Positions 59,853-64,000 of a DNA stretch of 64,000 nt are shown here, in pieces; positions within the stretch are counted from its first letter, which is position 1, and every line of letters begins with the position of its first letter. The position numbers were made by a program, and so were the translations under genes. The notes under the pieces were generated by a model that did not search any database, was not told the DNA's origin, and saw nothing but the letters and a program-made list of their open reading frames with translations. Origin of the DNA: Fistularia commersonii (Eukaryota; Chordata; Actinopteri; Syngnathiformes; Fistulariidae); the NCBI GenBank assembly GCA_037954325.1, contig JBBMNZ010000030.1, forward strand, positions 11,377,001-11,441,000, given 5' to 3'.

Positions 59853-60699
59853 TTGTAGATCATGATAGTGGCAACATAAGGCAGTTAATGGTAAAGATGC
59901 AGAATAAATATGAATAGACATACAGTATTACACATATCCTTCTCTGCACCTAAAAGCAGAGACTTCTCTGACATGTATGGTCAGAGACCTGAACTTTAGC
60001 TTCAGAGCGACTCTAACCGGCGTTGCGTAATCTCTGGAGCAAAGCTCCGAACTCCGCGGGCCGCTGGAGTTTGAACACTCATCTGGGTAAACAAAGCCGT
60101 TTCCAAGCGGCGGAGAGAAGCCCCTCCGATGGCACAGAGTTCGAGGACATGGTCCAACCCCAGAAAAGGTCTGCTCCGATACGCCGGATCCTCCTAAATA
60201 CATTTTGGTTTGTGTCTCCTGGCACTTTTACTTTCTGTGTGCTCGACTTTGAACCCTCGACGGAGGGGGACGTATCTCACTGAGTGTTATCTTAACCTTT
60301 GCTGTTATCTAACCCTTTTACTGTGGAACCTTTACTGAACAGATTTACTGTTGCCAACTCAGCCCTGCAAAATAACTCCCATATATGCCTAATGAACTGG
60401 TCCCTCCTTCTCTGTCCCCGTGAACAAAGCGTCCATAAGGAGAGCACAGGTTCACGGAGCCGCTCCATCAGCATGTGGATGTCGGCCTCGTTCCACAACG
60501 ATGCTCTTATTTCGTGCCAATGATTGGATCAAATGACACAAACTGATCCTGTGGATCCACCTCATGATAGCAGCAAATGCTATTTGGTTTTTCAAATCCA
60601 CTAAATTAACTCGTTGGGTAATTTCATTCCCATTCTCATAGTTTTCCCATCTAATCTATCCATTCATCATCGACAGCAGTCGGGCCGGAGCGTATCTCA

Positions 60700-60950
60700 G
60701 CTGTGATTGTGCGGGCTTCACCCTGGACCGGCCAATCACAGGGCCACAAATGGAGACATCCAACCATTCAGTCTCTCATTCACACGTCTGGACAACGGAG
60801 GGTCTCCAAAGAACCTCCTGCATATGTTTGGACTGTTGGAGGAACCCGGAGAACCCTGAGGAACCCCACGCAGACACACGGAGAACATGGAGACTCCGAC
60901 CTTCTAGCTGAGGGGGAGAGGCTAACTGCTGCACCAACATGCTGCCTGCT
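60700..60950 (-). mobile_element. tRNA-derived SINE-like repeat
   Basis: Carries CATATGTTTGGACTGTTGGA, GAACCCTGAGGAACCCCACG and the reverse-oriented tRNA-like head GCTAACTGCTGCACCAACAT. Nearly full-length copy. Confidence 0.62.
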
Positions 60951-61689
60951 TGGAGGCAGGTGGAGGAAGGTGAGCAGCCCATAGGAGAAGAGAAGACATG
61001 AAGATATTCCAGACATATTGGACAGTAGTCACCAAAAAAAGACATCTCCCTCCTGGAGGACAACCATGTCCCTCCAAGTCCTGCGTCTGGAAACGTTCTC
61101 GATTTAGGGCCATCAAGATCCACAGGTGCATCACCTTCACGGCTGGCAAACAATCGGAGAGTCTGATGTTTTTATCTGCCATAAGTCAGTTGGACTGATG
61201 TCAACAACGTTCTCCTCAGATAATCTTCACTCAACCTTTCAGGAACCTGTCACACCTGCTTTTCGGGGGCTGTGTCTGTGTCGTTACCATAAACAGCTTC
61301 GCCGAAAATGCAAATATGGCTTCCTAAAATAAATACCGTACACTTGTTTTCCCAAAACCCGAAAGGGCAGCGGTGCATTGTGGTTAAATGTCACGGCGGC
61401 CCGTCCGTCGATAACTGCCTGGAAACAGTAGCTGCTGATTCGCATCTGTCTCGATGACATTCAGATAAGACCGGATTCGAGATCCGCCGCTTGCCCAGTG
61501 CGGCTCCGCTGTTTAATACTTCATTTAATAGGCCGGCCGATGGCAACACGATCCAGGCCCGGGCTCGGCACGCAGACGACCAGGGGAAGACAGCAGATGT
61601 TGTTTTCATTGAAGAAGTCAAGCTGATAGTGGAATCAACCGAGTGACTCCGGATCACGTTGCACACTGGCCGGGAAAACCTTTCACTTC

Positions 61690-61805
61690 CACGTCCGTGG
61701 AGGTCGTCTGTCATCCAGGTCATGGTGAAATGTCGGCAAAACCTTCTCGACGTGACAACCGGACTTGAATTTCCTCGTCTTCAGGTGAAGAAATTCAAGT
61801 GCGGC
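61690..61805. mobile_element. Fragment of the same possibly Penelope-like repeat
   Basis: GGTCGTCTGTCATCCAGGTC and CCGGACTTGAATTTCCTCGT are homologous to 9,430. The right part folds back on itself (GAATTTCCTCGTC against GGTGAAGAAATTC). Confidence 0.38.
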
Positions 61806-62214
61806 TGTCACAATGAGAAGCTTTTGACAAGTTTTCATTTCTGTGTGCCGATTTCAAACCGAACCGAATTGCAGTGAGTTCTGCATCTCCGACGCATCTT
61901 CCTCTTCCACCCGATCATTTAAAGCTATGGTCAGTCACCGTCTATCACCGAGTGGATGTCCCGCTCATTGGAAGAGTTTCAAATCAGATCATCCAGGAGT
62001 GGCTGAAGACGGGATTAGAGACGATGCCACCTCATGGATATTTGACATTGCTTCCTCCGAGGCTACGGTTCACGGAAGGCCTCCTGGACGAGCCGTGAAC
62101 CACTTCACGAAACACCACGCAACCCATCGGAGAACTCCCAGGAGACTCCAAGATGGATGGAGGATGACATTATCGGATTGCACAGCAGCAGAGACTTTCA
62201 TTTATTGTCTGTAA

Positions 62215-62320
62215 CGCTAATCCTGCACTCAGGAGAGGCCTCGAAGGGAATCTAACCGGGGGCTTTCTGGCTAAGGGGGACACGCTAACCGCTGCATCAA
62301 TGTGCCGCCCGACATACAAA
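62215..62320 (-). mobile_element. SINE-like repeat, tRNA-like head only
   Basis: GACACGCTAACCGCTGCATC followed by AATGTGCCGCCC is the reverse complement of the tRNA-like head of the same family. The rest of the element is absent or decayed. Confidence 0.45.
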
Positions 62321-63453
62321 AGAAAAACTTTTCCCATGACATCAAACCTTGGTAAGTGTTTAAAACCCCACGGCGGGTTTTCTGCCGAGTCTAAACGCCT
62401 GCAAACATCTGGATGTATCTACCACCCAGGATGTGACCTACAGGAGCCAAAACAAGTGGATCCTTATCTGGAGTCTGTTTCTGCCTCAGGCTTCATTTCA
62501 ATCATTTGAAGGAACCTCAAACACAGATGAACCTTCAACCTGACAGCTAAGAGAGGAGGGGTTCAACAGGCTCGCACATGAAGCGCATCCACCAAATAAC
62601 TTCTGCTCGCTGTTAATTTGACGCCATTCACGGCCGTGTCATTCCCGGCTTCGAAAAAGGTGACAGATGGCGGCGAGTTGAGTTCCCGGCGAGCAGCCCT
62701 GAAGGGCAAAGATTTGCATTTTGTTCTTTTTATAGCGCTCACGCTGATCTGACATGGCCTTGTGGCGGTTGGACGCAACTTGCGAGCGGCGCAGCCTCGC
62801 CGTTTGGAGTTGAGGAGACGAAACCGCTGCTGTAGTTGAAGCCGCGACAGACACTTCTCTGCGGGTCATTAATGGCTGCCGTCAACAGCAACGCAGAGTC
62901 ACTCAATAACAACCAGGCTTTTAAAAGCAGCGGGGAAGGAGTGAAGGCCGACGACACAGCTGCTTCTTTTTAAAACCGCCTTCTGCTCTCGGCAGCAGAT
63001 GGCACGGACCGGATGACGCCACCGAAGCGCTCGGGGTGAAGTACAATTGGGGCAAAAGTTGGAGTGCGGGGTGGTGGCCCCGCCTTCAACGGTTTGCCCG
63101 ATCGGGACATTGGAGCTTCTTCTTTGCGCTACCTTCTCAGTGACATCGCTGCCAAAGCGAGCTGTCATGGCCGCCCTCTTCACAGACCTCCGCCTCCGTC
63201 TGCTGTGAGCCGCCAGACTCGAGAAGGCACGCTGTTAACCAGGGATTCGGCGCATTTCCGTCCACGTATTACAAGAATGGCGACGGACATCACAGCTTCC
63301 CACCGCCACAGCGCACCAGTAGCACTGTGCTAAGCTAGCTCCTCCCTGTGTGACATCACAACATCCCGGTCTCGATGAAAGTGCGTCCCGTGTTCACAGT
63401 TGGTCGTGATGCATCACAGCCCGGGTCTCCCGCTGGAAAGGATCACGTAGAAA

Positions 63454-63460
63454 TATATAA
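63454..63460 (+). promoter_or_regulatory. TATA box of the small downstream gene
   Basis: TATATAAGG, a strong TATA match. It is followed about 32 nt downstream by an initiator-like CTCAGCT near 63487, and about 140 nt downstream by the ATG of the 96-codon frame. Confidence 0.55.
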
Positions 63461-63593
63461 GGCCCCTCTGGGGCCCTCGGGGCCGTCTCAGCTACATGGA
63501 TGGCAACCGCTAAGGAGGGGACGCGTGGAGGAAGCGGACCGATTGAATTCAACGCCCGGATCGGATCGATCGCCTCGGCTCTGCGGCGGCAGG

Positions 63594-63884
63594 ATGCCGA
63601 TCCTCCACCTGTGCTACCTTGTGGGTCGCCTGGTCAACACGGCAGTGGGCAGCCTACTCCCGCCGCCCGATGGCGACCCGGCCCCGTGCCAGCCGCCGCC
63701 GCCACAGCAGCAGCCGCTGATGGACGTAAGCGCGGAAACCGACGGAGCCCAGGCTGAATCCATGGACTCGGACCAAGAGGACACCAGCTTCGGCGGCGGA
63801 CTCGCCCTCCCAGAAAACGGCGGCGCCCTCAGCTCACAGGAGGATGCGGACTCGGTAGACGGAGGCTGGGTGTTACTGTGTTAG
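63594..63884 (+). CDS. Unrecognised small intronless gene, 96 aa
   Basis: I do not recognise the product. The frame opens at 63375, but a TATA box at 63454 argues for the internal ATG at 63594 (MPILHLCYLVGRLVNTAVGS). Residues 1-23 form a hydrophobic, possibly helical or membrane-associated segment. A Pro/Gln run follows at about residues 33-41, then an acidic Ser/Asp/Glu-rich half with two Gly stretches. The C-terminus is DADSVDGGWVLLC, in which acidic residues precede W-x-x-L, the pattern of an LC3/GABARAP-interacting (LIR) motif. That reading is speculative. AATAAA follows the TAG after 14 nt. A 5-codon uORF (63496-63513) and a longer overlapping frame from 63500 precede the start. Codon choice is GC-rich. 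Homology is needed to confirm it is a real gene. Confidence 0.5.
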   Translation: MPILHLCYLVGRLVNTAVGSLLPPPDGDPAPCQPPPPQQQPLMDVSAETDGAQAESMDSDQEDTSFGGGLALPENGGALSSQEDADSVDGGWVLLC

Positions 63885-63898
63885 AGACATTGCTGCAC

Positions 63899-63904
63899 AA
63901 TAAA
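63899..63904 (+). terminator. AATAAA polyadenylation signal
   Basis: Canonical AATAAA 14 nt after the TAG of the 96-codon frame, followed by a G/T- and pyrimidine-rich stretch. It fits a very short 3' UTR. Confidence 0.5.
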
Positions 63905-64000
63905 CACACTTCCACTGGAACCGGTGCTTTCTCTCTCAGAGGAAGATTGCGATCCGCTTCCAACCTTGATAAAAGCTCTATTCTCCACACATCTAAGTCA

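Noticed and set aside
63500..63757. 85-codon frame starting before the 96-codon frame
   Set aside because: Overlaps in another register and ends in Ala/Arg-rich sequence produced by GC-rich codons. More likely an overlapping upstream frame than the product.

Overview
The window is vertebrate genomic DNA and almost certainly comes from a teleost fish, probably a percomorph. It has split genes with GT-AG introns. It is crowded with CA/GT and tetranucleotide microsatellites. It carries Rex3-type and other RTE-like LINEs, tRNA-derived SINEs, hAT, Tigger/pogo and MITE DNA elements. It also encodes a thyroid hormone receptor beta whose beta1 N-terminus is the short form typical of fish. Most long open frames here are not genes; they are microsatellite translations, retrotransposon relics or chance.

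Layout. (1) Positions 1-22,450 hold the 5' half of ube2e2 (E2 ubiquitin-conjugating enzyme) on the minus strand: a probable non-coding first exon in a GC-rich island (about 22,319-22,440), the first coding exon (19,149-19,337) and the next exon (18,186-18,236). The rest, 1-18,185, is intron full of repeats; I could not find the remaining catalytic-core exons, so they probably lie beyond the left edge. (2) Positions 22,450-29,373 lie between ube2e2 and the thrb stop codon. Part is presumably thrb 3' UTR. The stretch also contains degenerate telomere-like repeats, a LINE fragment, a 30-G run and a perfect DR1 nuclear-receptor motif. (3) Positions 29,374-51,196 hold thrb on the minus strand with its coding sequence complete. 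Six shared exons encode the DNA-binding domain, hinge and ligand-binding domain. Two alternative N-termini are present: a TRbeta2-type exon (38,870-39,182) and a TRbeta1-type start made of a 7-nt coding piece (51,131-51,137) plus a 51-nt exon (50,123-50,173). Both join the shared exons in the same phase, giving 471-aa and 386-aa receptors with no frame break. (4) Positions 51,200-63,450 are thrb upstream intron or flank with DNA transposons, SINEs and LINE pieces. (5) Positions 63,454-63,904, on the plus strand, look like a very compact intronless gene: TATA box, 96-aa frame and AATAAA within about 450 bp. I do not recognise its product.

The two recognised genes are functionally unrelated: thrb is a T3-dependent transcription factor and ube2e2 is a ubiquitin E2. 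Their proximity recalls the human 3p24 neighbourhood (UBE2E2, UBE2E1, NR1D2, THRB), but here they sit side by side on one strand and I saw no intervening gene. All exon boundaries were read by eye from splice signals, reading phase and known family protein sequence; none has been checked against transcripts.
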